Origin: CAYLXN01 sp964586855 | GTDB lineage: Bacteria; Patescibacteriota; Saccharimonadia; Saccharimonadales; Saccharimonadaceae | DNA: 50,176 bases | NCBI GenBank assembly: GCA_964586855.1 | Contig: CAZPHO010000006.1 | Coordinates: 1-50,176, forward strand | Direction: 5' to 3' | Shown here: positions 7,312-16,638 of the stretch, piece after piece | Numbering within the stretch: position 1 is the first letter of the stretch | How the letters are laid out: each line of letters begins with the position of its first letter | Program-made: the position numbers and the translations under genes | Notes under the pieces: model-generated | Databases searched by the model: none | What the model was told of the DNA's origin: nothing | The model's input: the letters and a program-made list of their open reading frames with translations, nothing else

Positions 7312-9159
7312 TTACTGATTTTGGCCATTATACCACTTTTTAAACGAATAATCCAATCCTAATTGACTGAGATTTTGTTTAAACTGGGCTAGGTCGAGTT
7401 CAATTTGGGCTTGATTGACATCCAAATCATCTGGCTGATAAGCCTCAATCGCAATTTGATTGGTTGTCACCTGTTGGTGGATGACCTCGATTAGGCCTGG
7501 CTTCTGGCCGCGGCGGTTAGTGGTGAATTCTCTTAAGCGAGTGAACTGATCGATAGTCAAGCCTTGATCGCTAATCAACACCCCGCCAAATGGCGTTGGC
7601 AGCTGATGATCAAAAATGGCCATCATCTGCTTGAGATAAGCTTTAGTGTCGGTTTGGCTGGTGACGCCACCAAGATTGGTTTGCAGTAATAATTGGCCAA
7701 AATTCACCCGTAATAATTTCATCTCGGACATTAGAGACTTCAGGGCCCGCTCGTAATATTCAAATCGGTCATCAAGCTGCTGGCCATCGGCTTCAATCGT
7801 CAGCTCAACAATCGGCACAATGTTGGCCTGCTGAGCTCGACTAGCAAACCGAGCCGCCAAGTGAGCGTTGGACAAAATCGCGGCGTCCGACGGCATGCCG
7901 GCCGCTGGCTCGAGAGCCAGTTTAATTCGCCATTTAGCGAACTGGATGTTATGAGTCACGAGATTGTTGATCCGCTCGGCCAGCGATTCAAGACCGAAAG
8001 TCACTCGCTCGCCTTTGAAACCAATCAAGTCTTCAAATCCCTGGTCAACCAGCGGCACTACAGCCACACCGGAATCGACTAGCGATTCAACTTGATCACT
8101 CTCGACGACACCATAAGGCAGACTAATTCCAGCTAGAAAATCAACCAACAGCTTGACCTCCAGCAAATGTTTAATTAGTTGATTGAGTGATTCATTTTCA
8201 GCTGCGTCAAAGTCTAAATCGATCCAAATTTTGCTGGCCGCTTGAGCATCAGCCAAAACTTTTGTCACCGAGTGAGCGACCGACTGACTTTTTTCAGTTA
8301 ACAGCCCAACTACTGTCGGAGAGGCGATTAAACTAATCGGGTTTAGGGTTTGAACTTGTGATTCGTCAAGCTGATGGCCCAAATACTCAAGCAACGGAAT
8401 CTTTTTGCCGGTCTGATGATCGGCCAACGATTTAGCTAAAATTGCTAATTTTTGCTGCGGACTTTTGCCAGAATTAATCATCACCGTTGCCAAACTCTCG
8501 ATCAGCTCAACCTCAGCTTTGTCGAGCGAGTCAGCCAAAACCAATTTGTAAGACTGTTTGTTGGCCGCAAAATAAAGCGTCGACTGATCGATTAACAGCA
8601 CCTGCTCGGCTCTATCGGTATATTTATCGAGCGCCGACAGCAAGCGATCAACGTCATAGCGAGCCTTGCTGATGATCAGTTTGGTTCTGGCTTTGAGGTG
8701 ATCAATCACTAATTTATCAGCCAAATCACCGTCAGTCTCAATAATTAAATCAGTTTGCGAGTGTTCAGCTAAATATTTTTCGAGTGCACCTAAATCTGCA
8801 GCCCCAAGCTGAGCATCAGCTAAAACCATCATACATCGTGGCGCTAGCTCTGGCGCTTGCCAATCGGACTTATCCCAAACGGCCAAAGTTTTAGATTGCT
8901 GATTTAGCTCTAAAATTGCTTTATAAGTAACTGGCTTGTCGCTGGGCAAAACTTCAAAACCTAAACTTTCAAAATTACGCCGCAGACCAACAAAGCTATT
9001 GGCTGTCCGACTGCTATGATCAACACTGATTTCACCATTGTCAAACACAATATCCAACCAGTTACGATTTTGTTCATCTTTTAAAATTTGCTGACTATCG
9101 CCCAAACCCAAAGTAATCACCTCGATTGGTCGACCGACTAAGACAATTGTTGGCTTCAC
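7312..9159 (-). CDS. Fusion protein with degenerate class I aldolase domain
   Basis: About 615 residues from a GTG start at 9159, chosen for the upstream GGGAGG; an ATG at 9180 is possible. The C-terminal half (about 350-530) aligns by eye with class I fructose-bisphosphate aldolase: GLESLAERINN, FAKWRIKL (the Lys146/Arg148 region), NAHLAARFASRAQQANIVPIVE and LLLQTN. At the Schiff-base lysine position (LLKPN in real aldolases) it has Gln near residue 493, and the Lys107 equivalent is also absent, so ordinary aldolase activity is unlikely. The N-terminal half has a beta-alpha pattern loosely like PfkB sugar kinases but lacks a GAGD motif. It may be a regulatory or structural descendant of a glycolytic enzyme. 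Confidence 0.6.
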   Translation of the reverse strand: MKPTIVLVGRPIEVITLGLGDSQQILKDEQNRNWLDIVFDNGEISVDHSSRTANSFVGLRRNFESLGFEVLPSDKPVTYKAILELNQQSKTLAVWDKSDWQAPELAPRCMMVLADAQLGAADLGALEKYLAEHSQTDLIIETDGDLADKLVIDHLKARTKLIISKARYDVDRLLSALDKYTDRAEQVLLIDQSTLYFAANKQSYKLVLADSLDKAEVELIESLATVMINSGKSPQQKLAILAKSLADHQTGKKIPLLEYLGHQLDESQVQTLNPISLIASPTVVGLLTEKSQSVAHSVTKVLADAQAASKIWIDLDFDAAENESLNQLIKHLLEVKLLVDFLAGISLPYGVVESDQVESLVDSGVAVVPLVDQGFEDLIGFKGERVTFGLESLAERINNLVTHNIQFAKWRIKLALEPAAGMPSDAAILSNAHLAARFASRAQQANIVPIVELTIEADGQQLDDRFEYYERALKSLMSEMKLLRVNFGQLLLQTNLGGVTSQTDTKAYLKQMMAIFDHQLPTPFGGVLISDQGLTIDQFTRLREFTTNRRGQKPGLIEVIHQQVTTNQIAIEAYQPDDLDVNQAQIELDLAQFKQNLSQLGLDYSFKKWYNGQNQ

Positions 9160-9198
9160 GCTGCCTCCCACCCCATTCATTTATTAATAATCTTTATG

Positions 9199-12045
9199 CT
9201 ATTTTAGCACAGATTGGCTCTGTGAGGCAACTTTTAAGGCTGATTTCAGATACTTTCCGGTATAGGACTGCTCGCAAGCAGCGACTTCCTCGGGAGTGCC
9301 AGTGGCAACAATTTCGCCACCCTCATCGCCGCCTTCTGGCCCCATATCAATCACGTAATCAGCCGACTTGATCACGTCCAAATTATGCTCAATCACAATC
9401 ATACTATTGCCCTCTTCAACCAAACGCTTAAGGATTTTGATCAATCGTTTAATGTCATCAGCGTGCAAACCAGTCGTCGGCTCATCGAGAATGTATAGCG
9501 TCCGACCAGTCGAACGGCGTGACAATTCAGTCGCCAGCTTAACCCTTTGAGCCTCTCCACCAGACAAAGTCGTGGCTGGCTGACCCAAAGTCACGTAACC
9601 CAAACCAACATCAACCAAAGATTTCAGCTTGTTTTTGATTGACGGAATATTGTCAAAAAACTCCGCCGCCTGATCAATCGTCATGTCTAGCACATCAGAA
9701 ATGGTCTTGTGCTTGTATTTGACTTCCAACACGTCACGATTGTAGCGGTGGCCATGACACTCCTCACAAGTCACATAAACATCTGGCAAAAAGTGCATTT
9801 CGATTTTATTGACACCGTCGCCTTTACAGCTTTCGCACCGACCGCCCGGCACGTTAAAACTAAATCGACCAGCCGTGTAGCCCCGAATCTGAGACTCTGG
9901 TAAATTAGCAAACAATTCACGAATCGGCGTCCACAGGCCAGTATAAGTGGCTGGGTTAGAGCGAGGCGTTCGGCCAATTGCTGATTGGTCAATCACGATC
10001 ACTTTATCCAGCAGCTCAATTCCTTCGATATTTTCGTGTTTGCCAGCAATTTCCTTCGACCGATTAAGCCGAGCCAGCAATTCTTTAGCTAAAATTCGAT
10101 TAACCAGCGTCGATTTGCCAGATCCAGACACACCGGTCACGACATTAAACACGCCCAGCGGAAATTCGACATCAATTGTCTTGAGGTTATTTTCAGCCGC
10201 CCCACGCACGATCAACTTCTTGTCTTTTTGAACTGGTCGACGCTTAGTTGGCACTTCGATTGATAATTTACCGCTCAGATATTGCCCAGTTAAACTCTCA
10301 GGATTCTTCATCACCTCAGTTGGCGTCCCAACCGCCACGATTTGCCCACCATGAACGCCAGCCCGCGGCCCGACATCAACCAAATAATCCGCCTGTCGAA
10401 TCGTATCTTCATCGTGCTCAACCACAATTACTGAGTTGCCGATATCGCGTAAATGTTTCAAAGTAGCGATTAGCTTCTCATTATCGCGCTGATGCAGACC
10501 AATTGACGGCTCATCGAGCACATACAGCACCCCCTGCAAAGCCGAGCCGATTTGCGTCGCCAGCCGAATTCGCTGGGCTTCACCACCCGACAAAGTGTTC
10601 GCTCCTCGCCCCAACTCCAAGTAATTCAAGCCGACATTGGCCATGAATTTCAAGCGTGAACTAATTTCAGAAGTCACTAGTCTGACGACTGATTTTTCGC
10701 TATCGGTAAGTTTTAAATGGTTATCAAATAAATCAATTGCTTTGTCAATACTCAAACTAGTTATTTCCATAATATTCAACCCATCGACCGTCACCGCCAG
10801 AACTTCTGGCTTCAGGCGCTGGCCATGACAGGCATGACATTTCCGCTCACGCATAAACCGCTCGATGTCACGGCGCATAAATTCGCTGTCTGTTTCCCGA
10901 TGACGACGCTCGAGATTGGGAATTACTCCTTCATAAGTTGAATTGACTTGATTACCGGTCGACAAGATTGTCTGATATTGCTGCTTACCCGTGCCATAAA
11001 GGATTTTTTGACGCTGATCTTCCGTCAACTCGCCAATCGGAGCATGAACATCAAAACCGTGTTGTTTGCCAACTGCCTCAAGCCGCTTAACATACCAAGA
11101 ATCATAAGTCACTCGATTGTAGGGCCTGATTCCACCTTCGGCAATCGTCAAATTTGGATTTAAAACCAGCTCTGGATCGACTTCTAGCCGCACACCCAAG
11201 CCAGTGCAAACCGGACAGGCTCCTAGCGGCGCATTAAAGCTAAACAATCGTGGCTCAAGCTCTGGAATGTGAACATCTGGATGATCAGGACAAGCGTAGC
11301 GCTGTGAATAGGAATGAATTTCATCAGTTTCAGCGTCCAAAATTTGGACGATTCCGCCTGCTAGCCTCAACGCTTGCTCAACCGAATTGACGACTCTGGC
11401 CAACAAATCTTGACTGACCACCAACCGATCGGTCACCAATTCGATAGAATGTTTGTTAGTTTTGGACAATTCGGGAAATTCATCCAGCGCATAAATCACC
11501 CCATCGACTCGAACTCGAGCAAAACCTTGCTTCATGTATTGTTCAGGAATGTGCTCAAAAGCACCTTTTTTCGCCACCACAATCGGTGCCAAAATCATCA
11601 CCCGCTGGCCATCAAAATTGGTCAAAATCCGATCAACGATATTTTGCGCCGTCTGCTTCTCAACTTCTCGGCCACAAACCGGACAATGCGGCACGCCAAT
11701 TCGGGCAAACAACAACCGCAAATAATCATAAACCTCAGTCACGGTTGCCACGGTCGAGCGCGGATTGCGGGAAGTTGATTTTTGGTCAATCGAAATTGCT
11801 GGGCTCAAGCCGACAATCGAATCAACATCAGGCTTGTCCATCACGCCCAAAAACTGCCGAGCGTAACTCGACAAACTATCCATGTAGCGCCGCTGACCTT
11901 CAGCATAAATCGTATCAAACGCCAGAGTCGACTTGCCCGAACCCGACAAACCAGTGATCACCACTAATTTATCACGCGGAATTTTGACATTCACGTTTTT
12001 GAGATTATGCTCTCGAGCGCCAATTACCTCAATAAATTCTCTCAT
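9199..12045 (-). CDS. uvrA: Excinuclease ABC subunit A (UvrA)
   Basis: A 948-residue damage-recognition ATPase of nucleotide excision repair. Two ABC ATPase halves show Walker A (GLSGSGKSTLAFDT and GVSGSGKSTLVNR), ABC signatures (LSGGEAQRIRLA and LSGGEAQRVKLA) and Walker B (LYVLDEPS and LYILDEPT). Zinc-binding cysteines lie at CPVCGREV and at CESCKGDG...CEECHGHRYN. The start is the ATG at 12045 (MREFIEV), not the upstream TTG. It works with UvrC in this run; UvrB is not in the window. Confidence 0.96.
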   Translation of the reverse strand: MREFIEVIGAREHNLKNVNVKIPRDKLVVITGLSGSGKSTLAFDTIYAEGQRRYMDSLSSYARQFLGVMDKPDVDSIVGLSPAISIDQKSTSRNPRSTVATVTEVYDYLRLLFARIGVPHCPVCGREVEKQTAQNIVDRILTNFDGQRVMILAPIVVAKKGAFEHIPEQYMKQGFARVRVDGVIYALDEFPELSKTNKHSIELVTDRLVVSQDLLARVVNSVEQALRLAGGIVQILDAETDEIHSYSQRYACPDHPDVHIPELEPRLFSFNAPLGACPVCTGLGVRLEVDPELVLNPNLTIAEGGIRPYNRVTYDSWYVKRLEAVGKQHGFDVHAPIGELTEDQRQKILYGTGKQQYQTILSTGNQVNSTYEGVIPNLERRHRETDSEFMRRDIERFMRERKCHACHGQRLKPEVLAVTVDGLNIMEITSLSIDKAIDLFDNHLKLTDSEKSVVRLVTSEISSRLKFMANVGLNYLELGRGANTLSGGEAQRIRLATQIGSALQGVLYVLDEPSIGLHQRDNEKLIATLKHLRDIGNSVIVVEHDEDTIRQADYLVDVGPRAGVHGGQIVAVGTPTEVMKNPESLTGQYLSGKLSIEVPTKRRPVQKDKKLIVRGAAENNLKTIDVEFPLGVFNVVTGVSGSGKSTLVNRILAKELLARLNRSKEIAGKHENIEGIELLDKVIVIDQSAIGRTPRSNPATYTGLWTPIRELFANLPESQIRGYTAGRFSFNVPGGRCESCKGDGVNKIEMHFLPDVYVTCEECHGHRYNRDVLEVKYKHKTISDVLDMTIDQAAEFFDNIPSIKNKLKSLVDVGLGYVTLGQPATTLSGGEAQRVKLATELSRRSTGRTLYILDEPTTGLHADDIKRLIKILKRLVEEGNSMIVIEHNLDVIKSADYVIDMGPEGGDEGGEIVATGTPEEVAACEQSYTGKYLKSALKVASQSQSVLK

Positions 12046-12122
12046 AAACAACTAATAATTTTAACATTAATTGCTTATTTTATCAACTGGCGCCAACTTG
12101 CTGCCTAATCAAGGCTGACAAT

Positions 12123-12153
12123 AAAAAGACAGGCCGGCAACCTGTCTTTTTTT
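12123..12153 (-). terminator. Rho-independent terminator of the surface-protein gene
   Basis: Stem aaaagacagg/cctgtctttt with a 7-base loop, with A and T runs on the two sides so that it can act in both directions. It lies between the stop of the surface-protein gene (12169) and uvrA. Confidence 0.75.
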
Positions 12154-12168
12154 ATGAACAGCTTATGG

Positions 12169-13291
12169 CTAGATGTTGAATCTTTTTCGCAAGGACAGAC
12201 CTCCTGCCAACAGGCCGAGCGCAGCCACTAGCGGTAGTGCTGAAGCGCTTGCAGCTAGACCTGTATCTGGGGCCGCAGTCCTGACTGCATCAGTTTGTTC
12301 AGCTTGAATAGTGAAGCTGCCTGACGTGACTTCAATTGGCTGGTCGGTGTTGTCAGTTGACATCAGTTGGTAAGTATAGTTTCCAGGTGCGAAATTAGAC
12401 ATCAACTCAGAAATAGCGATATCTCGTGATTCTCCAGCTGGGATGGTAATTGGCTCTTCGTCTGGATTGATTAATTCTCCCGCCGAATTTCTAATCAACA
12501 AACGATAGCTAACTGGACCGACAGCGGTATTGGTGATAGAGATGGTTGGAGTGGTGGTAGAAGTTGGTGAAGTGACTGTGGCCTTTGGAATGGCTTGCTT
12601 GACCCAGGTGAGGGTGTTGTTGGGGAGCATTTCGACTTGAGAGCATGAAGTCAGAGCGTCAACGGCCTGATAATTAGAGCCATCATCACCCGGGATAGTA
12701 AACCAACCGCCACAGCCAGCATGAATAGATTTTGATCGAAGAAAAATTACGTCATCTAAGCTTTGGGCTTCGTCCAAGCCTGTCAATCCATCCCTAAGGA
12801 CAATCCAAGCATCTCCCAGTCGCAAGACTTCTTTCGAGCCTGTATCGTTGTCAGGATAATAGCCTTCAGGATGCTTAGTTTCTAAAAAACTAAACTCCAT
12901 TCTAGTCTTGCCAGCGTGACCTATGTCGTAGAAGGCGGCAGCGGCGTTCTGCATTGCTGCCACGGGGTTGCTGGGAATCATTTGTATAGCGAGAGAAGTT
13001 AAATTATCATCAACCCATGAGCTATTAGAATTAACATCATTGGACTCAAAATCAGATGAGCCATTCAAGCTCACACAGGTATAATCAGGCTCGTCACCAA
13101 ACTGCGTGCAAAATTCCCCAGATAAGTAAACGCCAGCTACGGGCTGCTTTTGAGTATTAACGGCATTCAAAATAAAGGAAGGAAGAGCAGGAGCGTCTTG
13201 CGCTTTCGCAATCGGCGCTGGACTAAAAACTGTTAGCCCAAATATTACCCCCCCAGAGCAAACCTTTAATTGATTTATTTTTGATAGACAT
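12169..13291 (-). CDS. Sortase-type surface protein, out of frame at a G7 tract
   Basis: A wall- or surface-anchored protein. The C-terminus has an LPxTG-like motif (APDTG), a hydrophobic helix and a basic tail (SLRKRFNI). An Ig-like beta domain precedes it, after a Ser/Thr-rich linker. The natural start is the ATG at 13291, which opens a signal peptide (MSIKNKSIKGLLW, then a hydrophobic core ending SPAPIAKA). A run of seven Gs (13248-13254 as C on the plus strand) shifts this frame into a TAG. With six Gs the signal peptide joins the 333-residue remainder without a break, giving about 374 residues. This is either a phase-OFF state or an assembly error. The stalk domain has no assigned function. 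Confidence 0.75.
13248..13254 (-). repeat. G7 homopolymer in the signal-peptide codons
   Basis: Seven Gs on the coding strand of the surface-protein gene, where six would restore the frame. Poly-G tracts in signal-peptide codons are a known type of slipped-strand contingency site in other bacteria. Confidence 0.65.
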
Positions 13292-13588
13292 AGTTATTAT
13301 CTGTTTCCCTTCTTATTTTTATAAATAATATTTTTATTTAAGCATAAACGCAATCTCAATACAAGACTAAAATCGCCTGAGTAGACAGGCAAGCGCTGGC
13401 GTTTGCCAGCGCTTGCCCAAAGTCAATGAACGGTCACGATTTGGCTGGCTTGAGATATATAGACAACTGCGATTTTTTTATGGTTTATTTTTGACATACA
13501 CAACACCCTTCTTTTTAGCTTACACACTATTTGCTTCAATAGTTAGGCTAATTATAGCCGACAAAAGCTTAAGCGTCAAGTACTTTTG
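13292..13588. other. Intergenic region with long hairpin
   Basis: There is no gene here. A perfect 12-bp stem with a gttt loop lies at 13389-13416 (gcaagcgctggc/gccagcgcttgc). It lacks a T-run on either strand and so is not a classical terminator. It lies between the HNH nuclease gene and the surface-protein promoter region, where an AAGGGA lies about 14 bases before the surface-protein ATG. Confidence 0.5.
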
Positions 13589-14308
13589 CTAGTTTAAACA
13601 TTTATTTAATTCTCGAGAGATAGCCTGCTTCTCGGCTTCAGTTATCCACAAGCCATACTTGGCTTTAACCTCCACTTGACGCGAAACATACTCGCACCGA
13701 AAAGCCTTGTTTGGCGGTAGCCAGCTGGCAGCATCACTGTCGCTTTTAGCCTGATTGGCGGCACCATCAACCGCCAGTAAATTAAGCGGATCATTGTAAA
13801 ACCGAACTCGCTTAGCCTGCTCCCAGTTCTGCGCACCTTTTTGCCAAGCGTCGCTGACCGCCACCACATGATCGATTTGCACTGCTTGGCTGGTTTCGGC
13901 TCCATATTGAAAAATAATCTGCTCGCCAGTATACGGGTCAGCTAGAATACCTGACTGAACTTTGCAGCTTGAGTTATTGACCACTTGCTGCAGGTCTCTC
14001 AGTAAAATCAAATTACGAGTCGTGCAACCATTGGCCGTCCCCCAGCCACCACCAAACAAATCGCGTTTGTAGCCAGTTTTTGGCGCTCGACCTTTGACCT
14101 CTAGGCTATCGAGCTTGGTTAGCGACTTGGCGTCAGGCGTAAAATGCCCCATGTTCAAGTCATAACTAACAAACTCCTGCCAATCCTGAGCCAAATCCGC
14201 TAAACTACCGAGGCTAGTTCCGCCCCACACCAACAAGCCAGCCATGACCGTCAGCACCAGTCCGCCAAAAATCAAGCGCCGCTGGTTGTAGTTAGTTGGT
14301 TTTGCCAT
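13589..14308 (-). CDS. Secreted or membrane-anchored HNH endonuclease (DUF1524/GmrSD C-type)
   Basis: About 239 residues with an N-terminal membrane segment (LIFGGLVLTVMAGLLVWGG) and an extracytoplasmic HNH nuclease domain. Catalytic-type motifs are QIDHVVAVSDAW, RFYNDPLNLLAVD, NQAKSD and SWLPPNKAFRCEYV, the pattern of actinobacterial secreted HNH proteins. The ATG at 14308 is preferred because TATAAT lies 7 bases upstream, and the ATG at 14317 overlaps that -10 box. For an epibiont without full nucleotide synthesis, an outside nuclease would fit scavenging of DNA. That is an inference from lifestyle, not from this sequence. Confidence 0.85.
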   Translation of the reverse strand: MAKPTNYNQRRLIFGGLVLTVMAGLLVWGGTSLGSLADLAQDWQEFVSYDLNMGHFTPDAKSLTKLDSLEVKGRAPKTGYKRDLFGGGWGTANGCTTRNLILLRDLQQVVNNSSCKVQSGILADPYTGEQIIFQYGAETSQAVQIDHVVAVSDAWQKGAQNWEQAKRVRFYNDPLNLLAVDGAANQAKSDSDAASWLPPNKAFRCEYVSRQVEVKAKYGLWITEAEKQAISRELNKCLN

Positions 14309-14324
14309 TAGCTTCATTATACAA

Positions 14325-14349
14325 TAAAAATCCCCGCTAAAAAGCGGGG
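14325..14349 (-). terminator. Terminator overlapping a stop codon
   Basis: Stem ccccgct/agcgggg followed on the minus strand by atttttattg. The TAG of the upstream gene (14337-14339) lies in the loop and stem, so terminating ribosomes would cover the hairpin. Confidence 0.75.
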
Positions 14350-14906
14350 CTAGTGGCTACAGACCAATAATCATAATTAATCATTACCAATAAATCGGGA
14401 CCTTGGTGGACGATCCCAGTAAGTGGAATTGGTAAGATTTTAGAGCCAACACCAGGCAGGTATGCACGCAATTTTTGAATCAATTCATCAGAAAAGTAAA
14501 CACCATAATTTGACACCTGCTTGGCCTGCCAATCTTCAATCGTATATTCCCAAGCCGGGTAAGCACCCTCCCGAATCATTTCTATCATTTCTTCGGCAAA
14601 ATCGTAAGCTAACTCATAGATTAATGCCTGATAGCGATCTCGGCCAATAATTTTAATCACAGCTGCTGATATTCGCCGGCCTTTTTTCCGTAAGAAAACA
14701 AACGCCTGTTCGAGCGCCAAAGCAGCAACCTCATCAAATTTAGTATTTTCAGAAAAAGATGAACTGCCATCTCTAGCTAGCTTGGTGATAAAATTAAATA
14801 ATAAATGCCTAGAGACTACCTCTTGAAAATAAGCCATCAACCTCAATCGAGCCAAATACTCGTCAAGCGTGGTCATACAGCTAAAATCAGCTAAAGTTCT
14901 GGTCAT
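14337..14906 (-). CDS. Hypothetical protein
   Basis: About 189 soluble residues, mostly alpha-helical in appearance, with no family I recognise. The ATG at 14906 is chosen because GGAGGT lies 8 bases upstream; the GTG at 14921 overlaps that site. Blocks that could be searched are IIGRDRYQALIYELAYDFAE and EDWQAKQVSNYGVYFSDELI. It is a single-gene unit ending in its own terminator. No signal peptide or membrane helix is seen. Confidence 0.7.
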   Translation of the reverse strand: MTRTLADFSCMTTLDEYLARLRLMAYFQEVVSRHLLFNFITKLARDGSSSFSENTKFDEVAALALEQAFVFLRKKGRRISAAVIKIIGRDRYQALIYELAYDFAEEMIEMIREGAYPAWEYTIEDWQAKQVSNYGVYFSDELIQKLRAYLPGVGSKILPIPLTGIVHQGPDLLVMINYDYWSVATSPAF

Positions 14907-14965
14907 TGTTGCCACCTCCACAAAGATCTAGTTAAAAACTTAACTAAACTTTACCACATTTTAAG

Positions 14966-15898
14966 CTAATTGTCGATAGTAATTAAATCGATCGCCCCTC
15001 CACCTGATGCCACATCCGCAATCAACAACTCAACCGTCGCCTCTGGGTGCTTTCTGAAAATCAAATCTGCTGCCAGTCTAAGCTTTTTTAGCTTTTGGCG
15101 ATCAATCGCTACCAGCCCACCGCCGAATTCAGTATTTTTGCGAGTTTTAACCTCGACGACACTAAATTTTTGATCTTTTTTGGCCACAATATCAATTTCA
15201 AAATAAGCTGTTCGCCAGTTACGGGCCACAATTTGATAGCCTTGAGTCTCAAGATAATCAACTACCGCCTGCTCACCAGCATCGCCGATTTGTTTTGTTG
15301 TAATTTTTTCATCAACATCTGAACTGGCGGTGCCAATCATGCTCGACATCGGCTTGAAGCAAGTCCGATGCTGATCGCACAACCCATAGCGCTCCAGCGC
15401 CTGGCGATGAGCCGCCGTGCCGTAACCAACATGGCTGTCAAAACCAAATGACTGATAGGCGGACTGAGTGGATAGCCTAATCATAAATTCGTCCCGAGCA
15501 ACTTTGGCCAGAATCGCCGCCGCTGAAACTGACGGCACTAGTAAATCAGCTTTCTTGAGAGTCGACACTCGCTCATCGTCAAGAAAATCAATCGTCCCGT
15601 CGATAATAATCTGAGTTTGTGCATACTCAATCGGCAGACTCTCCACCGATCGCTTGGTCGCTAAACGCAAGGCTTGACTCAAGCCAATTTGATTAATTTC
15701 GGTCGCCTCAACCCAGCCCAGATTCCACCAAACAGCTTGCTGCTTTATCACTACCACCAACTCTTCACGCCGTTTTTTGGTTAATTTTTTGCTGTCGGTC
15801 AAGCCATCGATTTTGGCTTCATCGGCTAAAATCGCAGCGCCTACAACCAACGGCCCAGCCCACGAACCTCGACCAACTTCATCAATCCCGAGAATCAC
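14966..15898 (-). CDS. rnhB: RNase HII fused to YraN (UPF0102) nuclease-fold domain
   Basis: About 310 residues. Residues 1-190 are RNase HII (LGIDEVGRGSWAGPLVVGA, SAAAILAKVARDE, GYGTAAHRQAL), which removes RNA from RNA-DNA hybrids and single ribonucleotides from DNA. Residues 200-310 are a complete YraN domain (GEQAVVDYLETQGYQIVARN, EIDIVAKKD, VVEVKTRKN), a restriction-endonuclease-like fold. The GTG at 15898 is chosen because AGGTGG precedes it; the longer frame adds an unlikely Trp-rich leader. rnhB and yraN are neighbours in many genomes, and here they are one polypeptide. Confidence 0.9.
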   Translation of the reverse strand: MILGIDEVGRGSWAGPLVVGAAILADEAKIDGLTDSKKLTKKRREELVVVIKQQAVWWNLGWVEATEINQIGLSQALRLATKRSVESLPIEYAQTQIIIDGTIDFLDDERVSTLKKADLLVPSVSAAAILAKVARDEFMIRLSTQSAYQSFGFDSHVGYGTAAHRQALERYGLCDQHRTCFKPMSSMIGTASSDVDEKITTKQIGDAGEQAVVDYLETQGYQIVARNWRTAYFEIDIVAKKDQKFSVVEVKTRKNTEFGGGLVAIDRQKLKKLRLAADLIFRKHPEATVELLIADVASGGGAIDLITIDN

Positions 15899-15970
15899 AC
15901 TCAAACCACCTGACCACCAAACCACCGACCGACACCGCCACGACACCCAAAATATTAGCTAATAAAAACA

Positions 15971-16000
15971 GCACTCCAAAATAAACTAAAATTGGAGTGC
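15971..16000 (-). terminator. Terminator of the rplS-thioredoxin operon
   Basis: Perfect 9-bp stem (gcactccaa/ttggagtgc) followed on the minus strand by tgtttttatt, just past the thioredoxin gene. Confidence 0.7.
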
Positions 16001-16031
16001 CGATTATAGTGCTAGCTAGTAGCAAATTCAT

Positions 16032-16610
16032 CTAAATGCGGTATTTGTGGTCCTTGAAGAATTTTTCCAAGCCAGCAACGCTGCGCTCACCAAGCTCGCC
16101 TTTCACCTTACCACCCTCAACATAGATAAACTGCGGCGTGCCAAAACCTTTTTGGTCGTTGGCTTCGACAATCTTATTATCAACTAAGAATTGGTAAATT
16201 TTCTCATAGCCTTCGCGTTGTTCAGAACCAACCTCTGGCACACAAGTGTAGCCAGCTTCGATTTTGTAAATTAGATCTCGATTTTGATTTTTATCCTGAT
16301 AATTGTTTAGGAAATCGGCCATAGTCGTTTCAAGTTCGCGGCAATAGCCACAGTCGCGGCAGCCAATATAAAACATCTGCTTGCCATCCTTGGCGGTTAG
16401 TTTCGCCAAGCCTTCTTCATAACTCAAAGATTTAAATGGCTTAGCAGGATCATCTTCGCTGTAAGCTTTGCTAGCTGTAGTTTGATCAGTGTTGTCCGTC
16501 GACGTTTTAGGATTAGCTGCCGAATACCACATCCAGCCGATGATTAGAACTACCACAGCCACGATGGCGATATTTATATACTGAGCTGTTTGATCTTGAT
16601 TTTTTGCCAT
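16032..16610 (-). CDS. Membrane-anchored thioredoxin-fold protein
   Basis: 192 residues with an N-terminal membrane anchor (INIAIVAVVVLIIGWMW), an acidic and Thr-rich linker, and a thioredoxin-like domain outside the membrane. The active-site region is YIGCRDCGYC, with overlapping CxxC pairs, and a cis-proline loop GTPQFIYVEGGKV follows. It resembles bacteriocin-accessory or thioredoxin-like thiol oxidoreductases. An extra cysteine (YTCVPEV) could form a structural disulfide. It follows rplS by 28 bases and ends at a terminator, so it is probably co-transcribed with the ribosomal gene. Confidence 0.8.
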   Translation of the reverse strand: MAKNQDQTAQYINIAIVAVVVLIIGWMWYSAANPKTSTDNTDQTTASKAYSEDDPAKPFKSLSYEEGLAKLTAKDGKQMFYIGCRDCGYCRELETTMADFLNNYQDKNQNRDLIYKIEAGYTCVPEVGSEQREGYEKIYQFLVDNKIVEANDQKGFGTPQFIYVEGGKVKGELGERSVAGLEKFFKDHKYRI

Positions 16611-16638
16611 AATTCTTTCTTTCTTGATTAGTTAGTTA

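Noticed and set aside
13389..13416. 12-bp hairpin as a terminator
   Set aside because: There is no T-run on either strand, so it was recorded only as a hairpin of unknown role.
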